From positions 1 through 37,716 of the forward strand of contig JADWMM010000045.1 of assembly GCA_015978205.1 (NCBI GenBank): 37,716 bases of DNA, written 5' to 3'. Made by a program: the position numbers and the translations under genes. The number at the start of each line of letters is the position of its first letter. Positions within the stretch are counted from its first letter, which is position 1. The notes below the pieces were generated by a model that was given only the letters and a program-made list of their open reading frames with translations, searched no databases and was not told the DNA's origin. Origin of the DNA: Alkaliphilus sp. NP8 (lineage in GTDB: Bacteria; Bacillota; Clostridia; Peptostreptococcales; Natronincolaceae). Positions 7,574-15,443 of the stretch are shown one piece after another.

Positions 7574-8116
7574 ATGAGTTTACAATTAACACAAAAAGAA
7601 AAATCACTTTTACAAGATCAAAAAAGTCATGAGGAGATGTGCGTTCAAAAATATAGTAATTATGCCAATCAAGCACAAGATCCTCAATTAAAACAAATGT
7701 TTCAGCAGCTTGCTCAAAAGGAACAAGAGCATTTAAACACAGTGAATCAAATTCTTAATGGCCAGGTACCAAATATGCAAAGTCAGCAATCTAGTAGTGG
7801 ACAAAGTAGCAAACAGAGTAAAAGCATGAAACAAATAGAAAATGGTACTACATTTAATAGTGTAGGAACTACTCCAAGACCTGTAACAGCAGAAACATCA
7901 TTTGTAAGTAGCAGCAGTAATAATTCAGACAAAGATTTATGTCAAGATATGCTAATGACAGAGAAATATGTTTCTAGTACATATGATACTACTGTTTTTG
8001 AGTGCACAGATACTAAAGTAAGACAAGCTCTTAATCATATTCAAAAAGAAGAGCAAGAGCATGGAGAAGAAATATTTAACTATATGCAACAAAATGGGAT
8101 GTACAATCCACAATAA
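7574..8116 (+). CDS. Ferritin-like / spore coat CotF-like protein
   Basis: The 180-residue protein has two helical halves joined by a Gln/Ser-rich linker at about residues 68-115. The first half (LTQKEKSLLQDQKSHEEMC to AQKEQEHLNTVNQIL) is a ferritin-like helical pair with EExC and EQEH positions. The second half (LCQDMLMTEKYVSSTYDT, then IQKEEQEHGEEIFNYMQQNG) is the CotF-type coat domain. CotF proteins sit in the inner or outer spore coat. In Clostridia this two-part form is common but its function is not settled. A GTG 12 bases upstream is in frame but lies inside the AGGAGGT site, so the ATG at 7574 (spacing 10) is chosen. Confidence 0.85.
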   Translation: MSLQLTQKEKSLLQDQKSHEEMCVQKYSNYANQAQDPQLKQMFQQLAQKEQEHLNTVNQILNGQVPNMQSQQSSSGQSSKQSKSMKQIENGTTFNSVGTTPRPVTAETSFVSSSSNNSDKDLCQDMLMTEKYVSSTYDTTVFECTDTKVRQALNHIQKEEQEHGEEIFNYMQQNGMYNPQ

Positions 8117-8140
8117 AATATTATAAATATAATTATTTTT

Positions 8141-8180
8141 AAAACAGCTTTCATGTTAATTTTCATGGAAGCTGTTTTTT
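8141..8180 (+). terminator. Rho-independent terminator after the CotF-like gene
   Basis: Arm 8141-8155 (AAAACAGCTTTCATG) pairs with 8164-8178 with one mismatch and runs into a TTTTTT tract. Confidence 0.85.
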
Positions 8181-8324
8181 ATTAAATCATAAGTTAGGTT
8201 AATACTAAAAAAAATATATATTTTCGTAGATATATGTTAAAAATGAATAATATTAGAGGAAAAATAAATTAATTGTAGAATTGTATTAGAAAGTATATTT
8301 AAATGTTGTTGGAGGAGGATATTT

Positions 8325-9227
8325 ATGACAGATGTTAATTTTATTTTATGGCTTCAACAATTTTCTAATGAAATATTAGATAAATTCTTTGTGACAATTA
8401 CAATGATGGGTAATCCAGAATATTATATGATAATTATCCCTCTTTTGTATTGGTGTTTTAGTAAGAAAAAGACTTTTCGTTTTGCTATGTTTTTTTTAAT
8501 AAGTGCATACACAAATTCAGTTATAAAAGAGTTTGTAGGTAGATCAAGGCCACCTGCGGATAAAGTTAGAGTGTTATATGGTGAATCAACAGGTGGATCT
8601 GCATCTTTTCCAAGTGGGCATGCTCAAGGGACAGCTTCACTATGGTTTTATGCAGCCAGTTATTTTAAAAAGAAGTGGGTAACTATTCTTAGTATAATTA
8701 TAGTTTTCTTGGTATCTTTATCGAGAATATATTTAGGAGTACACTATCCAATTGATATAATAGCAGGTATAGCATTAGCAGGTATAATGCTTGTTATATA
8801 TAATCTTTTATATGATCCTATAGCTGGGTTTTTAGAAGCACTTCCATTTGGAATTAGGATTATTATAACCTTTTTATTAATTCCACTATTATTATGGCTA
8901 CCAAGTCATGATAAAGGTATGGTTTTGGGTTTAGCTTTAGGACTTATTCTGGGGTATCAGCTACAGGAGAGATATTTACATTTTGATGAAAAAGGATCGT
9001 TTATAAAACAGATAATAAAATTTATTATTGGAATTATAGGTCTATTTGGATTTAAAGAAGGCTTAAAGATTTTATTTGCATCTATAGGAACTATTGAAAT
9101 GTCTATTTTATTAGAAGATGCTATCAGGTACACAATTATAGGTTTATGGATAACTTATGGAGCTCCTTGGATATTTATCAAGTTAGGGCTTTCTAGAAAA
9201 AGTAGGAGATGGAAGTATACATTTTAA
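8325..9227 (+). CDS. PAP2-family membrane phosphatase
   Basis: This 300-residue integral membrane phosphatase has all three PAP2 motifs: K68 to R75-P76 (KEFVGRSRP), S97-G98-H99 within SFPSGHAQ, and S133-R134 to H140 and D144 (SRIYLGVHYPID). PAP2 enzymes remove phosphate from lipid phosphates such as phosphatidic acid or undecaprenyl pyrophosphate on the outer membrane face. The PAP2 core ends near residue 165. A further 130 residues contain several more hydrophobic helices, an extension seen in many clostridial PAP2 proteins. GGAGGAGG lies 7 bases before the ATG. It appears monocistronic. Specificity (undecaprenyl-PP recycling or phospholipid turnover) cannot be told. Confidence 0.92.
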   Translation: MTDVNFILWLQQFSNEILDKFFVTITMMGNPEYYMIIIPLLYWCFSKKKTFRFAMFFLISAYTNSVIKEFVGRSRPPADKVRVLYGESTGGSASFPSGHAQGTASLWFYAASYFKKKWVTILSIIIVFLVSLSRIYLGVHYPIDIIAGIALAGIMLVIYNLLYDPIAGFLEALPFGIRIIITFLLIPLLLWLPSHDKGMVLGLALGLILGYQLQERYLHFDEKGSFIKQIIKFIIGIIGLFGFKEGLKILFASIGTIEMSILLEDAIRYTIIGLWITYGAPWIFIKLGLSRKSRRWKYTF

Positions 9228-9268
9228 TGCTTTTAGAAGGACAATTTACCAATATTTGTTGTCGAAAA

Positions 9269-9297
9269 TTGTTGACATAGTATATATATGCTATAAA
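9269..9297 (+). promoter_or_regulatory. Candidate promoter of fabZ
   Basis: TTGTTG (9269-9274), 17-base spacer, TATAAA (9292-9297). A better -35 hexamer, TTGACA, overlaps at 9272-9277 but is only 14 bases from the TATAAA. The pair is about 84 bases before the fabZ start. Confidence 0.45.
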
Positions 9298-9380
9298 ATG
9301 GAGAAGTAAGATAAAATATAATATAAGTGTAAAATATATGTACAAACATAATGGTAACAAGTTATGGAAGGAGAATTACT

Positions 9381-9815
9381 GTGGAATTAAATAATGTTGA
9401 AATACAAAAGATTATACCTCATAGATATCCTTTTTTATTAGTGGATAAAATTATAGAAATGGATGCAGGAAAAAGTGCTGTAGGTATTAAAAATGTAACT
9501 ATAAATGAACCCTTTTTTCAAGGTCACTTTCCAGGAAAACCAATTATGCCAGGCGTTTTAATTGTTGAAGCCATGGCTCAGGTGGCAGCAGTTACTTGTA
9601 TGGGGTTAGAAGAAAACAAAGGTAAGTTAGGTGTATTTACTGGTATAGATAAATGTAAATTCAGAAAGCAAGTAGTTCCAGGGGATACCCTTCGTATAGA
9701 AATAGAAATGACTGCTTTAAGAAGAGGAATTGGTAAGGCAGAGGCTAAAGCATATGTAGAAGATGAATTAGCTTGTTCTGCAAACTTAACTTTTGCAATT
9801 GTAGATAAAGAGTAG
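9381..9815 (+). CDS. fabZ: 3-hydroxyacyl-ACP dehydratase FabZ
   Basis: This is the cytoplasmic dehydratase of type II fatty-acid synthesis, converting (3R)-hydroxyacyl-ACP to trans-2-enoyl-ACP. The hot-dog fold motifs are present: [14 protein letters not shown] at the N-terminus, the catalytic histidine (H49) in [15 protein letters not shown] and the catalytic glutamate (E63) in LIVEAMAQ. An in-frame ATG at 9351 would add ten residues unlike the family. AAGGAG lies 7 bases before a GTG at 9381, which gives the standard 144 residues, so GTG is used. The gene stands alone, outside any fab cluster, with its own promoter. Confidence 0.96.
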   Translation: MELNNVEIQKIIPHRYPFLLVDKIIEMDAGKSAVGIKNVTINEPFFQGHFPGKPIMPGVLIVEAMAQVAAVTCMGLEENKGKLGVFTGIDKCKFRKQVVPGDTLRIEIEMTALRRGIGKAEAKAYVEDELACSANLTFAIVDKE

Positions 9816-9849
9816 ATCTATTTCTAACAAAGGGAGTTGGTTATAAGGT

Positions 9850-11247
9850 ATGGAAGAATTTTATGTATTAGGGATTATATATTTAGCAGGTATACTTTGT
9901 GGGGGAGCTGCTATTAAATTTATTACTTTATATAATAAAAGTGATAGATCGAATAAGTGTATTAATAATATTGAAAAACTTACTTTATATAACAACTTAA
10001 CTAATCTTCCAAATAAAATATCGTTAGAAAGTATGTTCAATGCGGAACTTCTTGCAAAAGATAATAATTTTAACATTCTGTACATAGATGTGGATGGCTT
10101 TAAAATTATAAATGAAACTTTAGGGTATACAATAGGAGATAAGGTAATAACTAAAATTGCTAATAGAATTAAAGCTGTAGTAGATAAAGAAGGTAAATTG
10201 TTTCATATTAGAGGAGATGAATTTGCTTTATTAATAACTAAAGATGAAAGTAAAGAAAACTTATGTGTTTTAGCTGATAAAATCTTGGATTCTATGAAAA
10301 AATCTTTCGTTATAGAAAAACAAGAAATACGTTTAACATCTAGTGTTGGTATAGCATGTTATCCTTTAGATGGTAATAATCTAGACTTGTTACTTAAAAA
10401 TGCTAATATAGCAGTACAGCGAGCTAAAGAAAGTGGAAAAAATAAGATCGAAATATATGATCATAGTATGAATGAAAAAATGAACAAAAAATTAAAGCTA
10501 ATAAATAATCTTCATAAGGCTATAGAAAATGAAGAGTTTACTTTACATTATCAACCACAGGTGAATAGTTTAAATGGAGAAATAGTTGGGTTAGAAGCAT
10601 TAATAAGATGGGAAAGTCCAGAATTAGGCACTGTATCTCCAGGTGAGTTTATTCCATTAGCAGAAGAAACAGGCTTAATAATCCCTATAGGAGACTGGGT
10701 ATTAAAGGCTGCATGTAATCAGGCTAAGATTTGGCAAGAATCTGGGAATATTAATGTACCTATATCAATTAATATTTCTACTCTTCAGTTTTTAGAAGAT
10801 TCGTTTGTAGATAAAGTAATAGATGCACTTAATGAAGCAGATTTAGAGCCTAAGTGGATTCATTTAGAAATTACTGAAAGTGTTGCTCTTAAAAATGCAG
10901 AGTTTACAATGCGTACATTAGACAGGCTGCAGGAAATTGGAATAAAAGTAGCTTTAGATGATTTTGGGACTGGTTTTTCATCTTTAGAATATTTAAATAA
11001 GTTTAATATAGATATTTTAAAGATAGATACATCTTTTATAAGAGTAATCGGACAAGAAGATACTACAGTTACTAATAGTATTATAGTACTAGGGAAAAGC
11101 TTAAATATGAGCATTATTGCAGAAGGAGTAGAAACTGATTATCAGCTTAATTATTTAAAGGAAACTGGTTGTGATGTGGTTCAGGGATATTTGTTTAGTC
11201 GTCCAGTACCGTCATATGAAATTGAAAAAATGCTTAAAGTAGCATAA
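9850..11247 (+). CDS. GGDEF-EAL cyclic-di-GMP turnover protein
   Basis: This 465-residue protein has one N-terminal membrane helix (about residues 5-27), a GGDEF domain (about 44-205) and an EAL domain (about 218-462). The GGDEF signature reads RGDEF at 121-125; the first glycine is replaced, and DVDGFKIIN is conserved. The EAL domain looks fully catalytic: E249-A-L in GLEALIRW, N308 in INIS, E340 in HLEITES, D370-D371 in ALDDFGTGFSSL, the KIDTSF lysine, AEGVET and QGYLFSRP. Phosphodiesterase activity is therefore the likelier output, with the GGDEF domain perhaps a GTP sensor or a weak cyclase. No separate sensory domain is attached. It may adjust cyclic-di-GMP for the motility genes further along; this is inference. 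AAGGGAG is 13-14 bases before the ATG, rather far. Confidence 0.93.
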   Translation: MEEFYVLGIIYLAGILCGGAAIKFITLYNKSDRSNKCINNIEKLTLYNNLTNLPNKISLESMFNAELLAKDNNFNILYIDVDGFKIINETLGYTIGDKVITKIANRIKAVVDKEGKLFHIRGDEFALLITKDESKENLCVLADKILDSMKKSFVIEKQEIRLTSSVGIACYPLDGNNLDLLLKNANIAVQRAKESGKNKIEIYDHSMNEKMNKKLKLINNLHKAIENEEFTLHYQPQVNSLNGEIVGLEALIRWESPELGTVSPGEFIPLAEETGLIIPIGDWVLKAACNQAKIWQESGNINVPISINISTLQFLEDSFVDKVIDALNEADLEPKWIHLEITESVALKNAEFTMRTLDRLQEIGIKVALDDFGTGFSSLEYLNKFNIDILKIDTSFIRVIGQEDTTVTNSIIVLGKSLNMSIIAEGVETDYQLNYLKETGCDVVQGYLFSRPVPSYEIEKMLKVA

Positions 11248-11276
11248 TTGCATAAAATCTTGGTATATAATATAAT
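11248..11276 (+). promoter_or_regulatory. Promoter of the DUF1292 gene
   Basis: TTGCAT (11248-11253), exactly 17 bases, then a perfect TATAAT (11271-11276), immediately after the GGDEF-EAL stop codon. It makes the next two genes a separate unit. Confidence 0.6.
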
Positions 11277-11310
11277 ATAGTTTAAAATAATTGAAAAGGA
11301 GACTTTAAAT

Positions 11311-11712
11311 ATGAATAATAAAAATGAGTGCTGTGGTGGAAACCATAGCGAAGATCACGAATGCTGTGGAGGGAACCATAACGAAGAACATGAGTGTTGT
11401 GGCGGAAATCATGATCATGAGCATGGAGACTGTGGTTGTGGACATAACCATGGCGAAGATGAGTATCAAACTATAAAACTAAGTTTAGAAGATGGCAGAG
11501 AGATAACAGCTGCTGTTATAGAAATGTTTGAATTAGAAGAAAAAACATATATTGCGCTGCTACCAATAGGGGAAGAAAGTGTATTACTTTATGAATTTAA
11601 GCAGCATGAAGATGGCATTGAACTAATTAATATTGAGTCTGAAGAAGAATATGAATCAGTATCTCAAGCATTTCTTTCATTAATGGATTTTGACGAAGAA
11701 GACGAACAGTAG
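11311..11712 (+). CDS. DUF1292 protein with N-terminal Cys/His metal-binding repeats
   Basis: The 133-residue acidic cytoplasmic protein has two parts. Residues 6-38 are three tandem 11-residue repeats, ECCGGNH followed by a variable S/N/D-E/H-D/E-H ending, then GDCGCGHNHG up to about residue 48. This gives eight cysteines and more than ten histidines in the first 50 residues. Residues 50-130 are a DUF1292 (YrzB-like) domain: YQTIKLSLEDGREITAAVIEM, then KTYIALLPI. DUF1292 proteins are widespread in Firmicutes and have no known function. The repeats look like a zinc, nickel or copper binding tail; the metal is inferred from composition only. GAAAAGGAGA precedes the ATG. It lies 11 bases before a GerMN lipoprotein gene, probably cotranscribed. 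Confidence 0.88.
   Translation: MNNKNECCGGNHSEDHECCGGNHNEEHECCGGNHDHEHGDCGCGHNHGEDEYQTIKLSLEDGREITAAVIEMFELEEKTYIALLPIGEESVLLYEFKQHEDGIELINIESEEEYESVSQAFLSLMDFDEEDEQ
11326..11424 (+). repeat. Three tandem 33-bp coding repeats
   Basis: Copies at 11326-11358, 11359-11391 and 11392-11424 each encode E-C-C-G-G-N-H plus four variable residues. They differ mostly at third codon positions (for example TGCTGTGG, TGTTGTGG), so the copies are old or under coding selection, not a fresh slippage. Confidence 0.85.
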
Positions 11713-11723
11713 GGGATGATGAT

Positions 11724-12296
11724 ATGAAAGCTAAAAAACTAATATCATTTTTGTTAGTATTGATGATGATGGTTACTTTAGCCGCATGTGGAAATAATAC
11801 AACTGCACCAGAAGATGAAGATAATAACGTAAATGAAGAAACTGAAAATAACGAAGATCCAGTAGAAGAAGATGAAAAAGTATCATTAACTTTATACTTT
11901 GTTAATCAAGAGTATATAGCGACTGGAAATGAAGAGTTAGACATGGTTGTTCCAGTAAAAAAAGATATAGAAATAGAAGAAGAATCTAAAGAAAAAGTTA
12001 TATTAGAAGAACTAAAAAATGAGCCTGAAGATGAAAACTTAATAACAATGCTACAAAAAACAGAAATATTAAGTGTAGAAACAAAAGATAATACTGCTTA
12101 TGTAGATTTATCTTCAAAAGACTTATCTGGAGGTTCTTTAGAAGAATCATTAATATTAAATCAAATAGTATTTTCTTTAACTGAGCTTTCAGAAATACAA
12201 GAAGTACAAATTTTAGTAGATGGAAATATAGTAGAAACCTTAATGGGACATATAACTATTGAAGAACCTTTAAAGAGAGAAGATTTTAGACGATAA
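11724..12296 (+). CDS. GerMN-domain lipoprotein
   Basis: This 190-residue secreted lipoprotein has a lysine-rich signal peptide and lipobox LAAC with the lipidated cysteine at residue 22. It continues through an acidic Glu/Asp/Asn linker (about 28-52) to a GerMN domain (about 54-180): VSLTLYFVNQEYIA, VILEELKNEP, ILSVETKDNTAYVDLSSK, LILNQIVFSLTELSEIQEVQILVDG. GerM in Bacillus contributes to spore engulfment and germination with two such domains; this protein has one. Single-domain GerMN lipoproteins also occur outside sporulation, so only an envelope role is certain. A GGGGATGAT ribosome site precedes the ATG. A terminator lies downstream. Confidence 0.88.
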   Translation: MKAKKLISFLLVLMMMVTLAACGNNTTAPEDEDNNVNEETENNEDPVEEDEKVSLTLYFVNQEYIATGNEELDMVVPVKKDIEIEEESKEKVILEELKNEPEDENLITMLQKTEILSVETKDNTAYVDLSSKDLSGGSLEESLILNQIVFSLTELSEIQEVQILVDGNIVETLMGHITIEEPLKREDFRR

Positions 12297-12358
12297 AGAA
12301 AGATTCTTTAGAACTCTTAGCTATTGTATAAATGTTAATTAGGCAGATATAGCAAAAG

Positions 12359-12394
12359 GATGTTGGGACTTTATTTAAACCAACATCTTTTTTA
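12359..12394 (+). terminator. Rho-independent terminator after the GerMN gene
   Basis: GATGTTGG (12359-12366) pairs perfectly with CCAACATC (12380-12387), followed by TTTTTT. Confidence 0.88.
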
Positions 12395-12486
12395 TTGTAT
12401 AAATATTTAATAAAAATACACATAACAAAAATATAAAGGAATTTTAAATTTAAGATAGAATAGTATTAAATTGAGGGGGAGATTCA

Positions 12487-13575
12487 ATGCTAAAAAAAGT
12501 ACTTACTGTAGCTATAACTTTTACGTTAATATTAAATTATCAGGTTGTAGCTAGTTATGGAGCACAAAATCCAAGTTATGAAGAAGTAGAATCTATAATA
12601 GAAGAAGTAGCAGAAGAAAAAAACATACCAGCTGTTATATTAAAAGCTATTGCTTGGAAAGAAAGTAATTATAGACAGTTTGATAAAAATGGAGATCCTT
12701 TTGTTAGTTATGGGAACACAGGTATTATGCAGATTAACAAAGTTCATACTCACTTAGATCAAGACAAATTAAGAAATGATATAAGATATAATATTGAAGC
12801 AGGTGCAGATATATTATTAAATAGTTGGAACTCAGCAGGTAGAAATCTGCCTACAATTGGAGATATGAATAATAATGTACTTGAAAATTGGTATTTTGCT
12901 TTATGGGGCTACAATGGTTGGTTATCTAAAAATAATCCTAATGTAAGTGGAAATAATGCATATCAAGAAAAGATATTTAACCTTATTAGAAATAAATATA
13001 ATCAGCCAGTTACTTCGGTTTCAAAAGACCTTATTCCTAGTAGTGGATTGCCAGACTCTAGCCTTACTATAAATACTCCGGAGCCATATCATGATATAAG
13101 TTCTAATTCTGATACTAATTATACAGTGAATAGATCAGATAATAAAAGGTCTGTTTTTATTACCAGAGAAGAAATATCAAAAATAATCTTAGAAGCTATA
13201 GAAGTAAAATTAGTTTCTAAAGAGGTTGATGCTAAAGATTGGAACAAAGTATCATCATGGGCTAAGGATTATATAGCTACTATGTATTCTGAAGGCATAA
13301 TGGTAGGCTATGGAAACAACATAAGACCTAAAGATTTTTTAACAAGAGAAGAAGCTCTACTTATTTTGCATAGAGCTGTAGGAAATAATGAAGAATCTGA
13401 TATTGAATTAACATATTTAGATGCAGATGAAATAAGCTCTTGGTCTGTTGACAGTATAAAATATTTTGTAGAATCTGAAGTATTGTCTATGAATGACCAA
13501 GAAAATTTACATCCTAAAAAGTTTGTTACTCGTGGTGAAATATCAGAATGGATTGTCAAAGCTATCGATATTTAG
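12487..13575 (+). CDS. Secreted lytic transglycosylase with SLH repeats
   Basis: The 362-residue exported protein has a signal peptide of about 26 residues, with cleavage likely after SYGA. Next is a lysozyme-like SLT domain (about 35-172) with the catalytic glutamate E59 in AIAWKESNYRQF, GNTGIMQIN, and the NIEAGADILL helix. A Ser/Thr/Asn-rich linker (about 173-225) follows, then S-layer-homology segments. The first (FITREEISKIILEAI) is partial. The second (WAKDYIATMYSEGIMVGYGN to LTREEALLILHRA) and third (SWSVDSIKYFVESEVLSM to VTRGEISEWIVKAI) are near complete. It should cut glycan strands while anchored to secondary wall polymer. GAGGGGGAG precedes the ATG. Its last 33 bases overlap yyaC on the opposite strand. 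Confidence 0.9.
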   Translation: MLKKVLTVAITFTLILNYQVVASYGAQNPSYEEVESIIEEVAEEKNIPAVILKAIAWKESNYRQFDKNGDPFVSYGNTGIMQINKVHTHLDQDKLRNDIRYNIEAGADILLNSWNSAGRNLPTIGDMNNNVLENWYFALWGYNGWLSKNNPNVSGNNAYQEKIFNLIRNKYNQPVTSVSKDLIPSSGLPDSSLTINTPEPYHDISSNSDTNYTVNRSDNKRSVFITREEISKIILEAIEVKLVSKEVDAKDWNKVSSWAKDYIATMYSEGIMVGYGNNIRPKDFLTREEALLILHRAVGNNEESDIELTYLDADEISSWSVDSIKYFVESEVLSMNDQENLHPKKFVTRGEISEWIVKAIDI

Positions 13576-14112
13576 CCATTTATTAATTATAGCTGCAATA
13601 GTTTTTGCCATAGACATTATAAAGTGAAGACGGATATTATATATATTTGATGTTATATCACAGTCAGCGTCTTCTACTATTCCAACAATAGAAATGTCAC
13701 CAATAGGAGGAAGAACTTTACCCACCCCTTTACCTGGATAGAGGGGTTTTTTTCTAATTATAATACTACCAATATCATCTTTATTGCCTAAAGAAGCATC
13801 TATAGCTATTATTAAGCTTTTAGGATGCTTTTTCCTTGCTTCTTTTAATTTAATATCTATATTAAGTGCATGAATAGGATTTTCTAGAGTTCCGTATATG
13901 TATACAAATGGATTAGTTTTTTTAAGGATAGATCCTGTTAAAGGGCCTAAGGCATCACCTATGCAACGATCAGTACCAATACAAAAAATAATAAACGGTA
14001 ATGTAATATTATTAGATAAATATTTAGAAAGATGTGTAATAGTTGAAGAATCATTATAAAGACCTGTAACATGTGAAGTTTGTATAGTAGTTTTGTTTAT
14101 ATGTATATTCAA
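13543..14112 (-). CDS. yyaC: YyaC-family sporulation protein (GPR-like fold)
   Basis: The 189-residue protein matches the YyaC family, a sporulation-associated group related in fold to the germination protease Gpr. Diagnostic parts are FIIFCIGTDRCIGDALGPLTG, YIYGTLENPIHALN, IIAIDASLGNKDDIGSI, and the YPGKGVGKVLPPIGDISIVGI block. The Asp residues of GTDRCIGDALGP are the presumed catalytic or metal positions by analogy with Gpr; no proteolytic activity is firmly established here. The start is TTG, fixed by GGGGGTG 6-7 bases before it; no ATG is available. The C-terminus overlaps the transglycosylase gene tail-to-tail by 33 bases with no terminator between, so the two messages must be antisense at their ends. 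Confidence 0.92.
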   Translation of the reverse strand: MNIHINKTTIQTSHVTGLYNDSSTITHLSKYLSNNITLPFIIFCIGTDRCIGDALGPLTGSILKKTNPFVYIYGTLENPIHALNIDIKLKEARKKHPKSLIIAIDASLGNKDDIGSIIIRKKPLYPGKGVGKVLPPIGDISIVGIVEDADCDITSNIYNIRLHFIMSMAKTIAAIINKWLNIDSFDNPF

Positions 14113-14182
14113 AAAAACACCCCCATTTTAAATATATAGAGGATGCTTTTCCTATATTCTATTAAAAATCAAGGAACTTTAA

Positions 14183-14338
14183 TTATTCACAACCATGAAA
14201 TTTAACTATTAATTCATCGATTTCTCTGCTTAATTCATAGATTTCACTTTTATCTTTACCATCGTTTATATATTTTTTCAACCTGAATTTAAGCTCTTCT
14301 ATTTTTAGTTTAAGCTCTTGTTTTTCATCTTTGTTCAT
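14183..14338 (-). CDS. Spo0E-like aspartyl-phosphatase, 51 residues
   Basis: This small gene reads MNKDEKQELKLKIEELKFRL, then KKYINDGKDKSEIYELSREI and DELIVKFHGCE. The two-helix hairpin with SREIDELIVKF is the signature of Spo0E-like phosphatases, which dephosphorylate Spo0A~P and so delay sporulation; the S-x-x-x-D motif carries the key residues. Length fits the short members of the family (about 50-60). GAGGTGAT stands before the ATG. It lies upstream of, and on the same strand as, yyaC, about 70 bases away, which strengthens a sporulation role. Confidence 0.85.
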   Translation of the reverse strand: MNKDEKQELKLKIEELKFRLKKYINDGKDKSEIYELSREIDELIVKFHGCE

Positions 14339-14625
14339 AACATCACCTCGTAGATTATTAAGCTAGAATAATTTTGTAGTTTTTAATAGTTTAAATAGTG
14401 TTTAAATATAGTTTAGAAAAATGAAAAATTCAAAAATATATAAACTTTATGATTTATTATATCATTTTTATATATAAAATATATTAATTTTTCATTACAA
14501 TTTTAGAGCAACAAGTATGTTATAAATATTACAAATTATTTTTTATTATATACCCTTTTTATTATATTTTAATTATTATATTTTACGCATTAATCATATA
14601 TAATGTAATTATGTGGGGTGATTAA
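14339..14625. other. AT-rich intergenic region
   Basis: This stretch of about 285 bases separates divergent genes. It contains long A/T runs and a TATAAT at 14599-14604 that may be the -10 of the exporter gene, without a recognisable -35. I see no coding potential or structured RNA. Confidence 0.5.
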
Positions 14626-15093
14626 ATGGAGAATTTATTTGAAATTATTACAAAAGAAATAATGGTGTTGTTTATAGCAGCACTTCCGTTAATAGAACTT
14701 AGAGGAGCTATTCCTATAGGTGTTTCTATGGGACTTAGTCCTATACACGCTGCTATTTTAGGAATTATAGGAAGTTTAATTCCAGTACCTTTTTTATTGT
14801 TTTTTTTAAAGCCTGTTTTTATATGGCTTAGGCAGACTAAATTATTTAGAGGATTTGTAGATAGAACTGTTGAAAGGACCTTAAAGAAAAGTGAAAATAT
14901 AAGAAAATATAGAATTATAGGGTTGATTCTTTTTGTTGGAATCCCACTTCCAGGCACAGGCGTTTGGACAGGGAGTTTAGCTGCAATACTATTCAATATT
15001 CGAATAAAACATGCACTTCCAGCTATAGCTTTAGGAAACCTTTTAGCAGGAATCATTATGTTTACATTTAGTCATATAGCAGTTAATATATAA
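14626..15093 (+). CDS. Small multi-drug export family protein (COG2426-like)
   Basis: This 155-residue integral membrane protein of the Sm_multidrug_ex family has about four hydrophobic segments. Family features are AALPLIELRGAIPIGVSMG near the start, GSLIPVPFLLFFLKPVFIWL, and the GIPLPGTGVWTGSLAAILF block with IALGNLLAGI. The family name comes from an old export claim; the substrate is not known, and the ELRGAIP and PGTGxWTGS loops hint at a DedA-like re-entrant fold. GGGGTGAT precedes the ATG. It stands just upstream of the SAM riboswitch of metK, which has its own promoter, so it is a separate unit. Confidence 0.85.
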   Translation: MENLFEIITKEIMVLFIAALPLIELRGAIPIGVSMGLSPIHAAILGIIGSLIPVPFLLFFLKPVFIWLRQTKLFRGFVDRTVERTLKKSENIRKYRIIGLILFVGIPLPGTGVWTGSLAAILFNIRIKHALPAIALGNLLAGIIMFTFSHIAVNI

Positions 15094-15128
15094 ATTTAAT
15101 AAAAATTATAAGTATTGTTAGAAAAGTG

Positions 15129-15157
15129 TTGACATATATAATCTCTAGTGATAACAT
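15129..15157 (+). promoter_or_regulatory. Promoter of the metK riboswitch transcript
   Basis: TTGACA (15129-15134, perfect), 17 bases, TAACAT (15152-15157). It lies about 35 bases before the SAM aptamer. Confidence 0.7.
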
Positions 15158-15190
15158 ATATCTTAATCAAAACTAAATAAAAACCTTGAT

Positions 15191-15340
15191 ACCTTATCAA
15201 GAGCGGTGGAGGGATAGGCCCTATGAAGCCCGGCAACCATAATATATGTATGGTGCTAAATCCTACAGAATTATAATTCTGAAAGATGAGGAGATTAATA
15301 AAGACTATTAACCTCTTTCTGCGGAATGAGGTTTTTTTAT
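15191..15340 (+). ncRNA. SAM-I (S-box) riboswitch with antiterminator and terminator
   Basis: The aptamer core is clear: P1 arms CTTATC (15193-15198) and GATGAG (15285-15290), AGAGCGGTGGAGGGA, CGGCAACC, and the GGTGCTAAATCC junction. The expression platform is also readable. GAGG (15288-15291) plus TTAATA (15295-15300) can pair with TATTAA (15306-15311) and CCTC (15312-15315) as antiterminator. Alternatively AACCTC (15310-15315) pairs with GAGGTT (15328-15333), followed by a T run, as terminator. When SAM binds, P1 forms, the antiterminator is lost and transcription ends. It controls metK, so SAM shuts down its own synthesis. Confidence 0.96.
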
Positions 15341-15443
15341 TTAACTTTTTGGTAAATACTATGATAAGCGCTTATTGGAATTAATAAAAATTGAAACTAA
15401 TATCAATGTTAATTTATATAGAAAAACTAAGGAGGAAATTTAA

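Noticed and set aside
9351..9380. ATG start of fabZ ten codons upstream
   Set aside because: It has no ribosome site, and the added residues include the AAGGAG site used by the GTG start.
11326..11424. Three 33-bp direct repeats as a mini CRISPR
   Set aside because: There are no spacers; the units are contiguous, in frame and encode the same residues, so they are coding repeats.
14622..15056. 144-residue minus-strand frame opposite the small exporter
   Set aside because: The plus strand has a clear family match and a ribosome site; the minus frame has neither.
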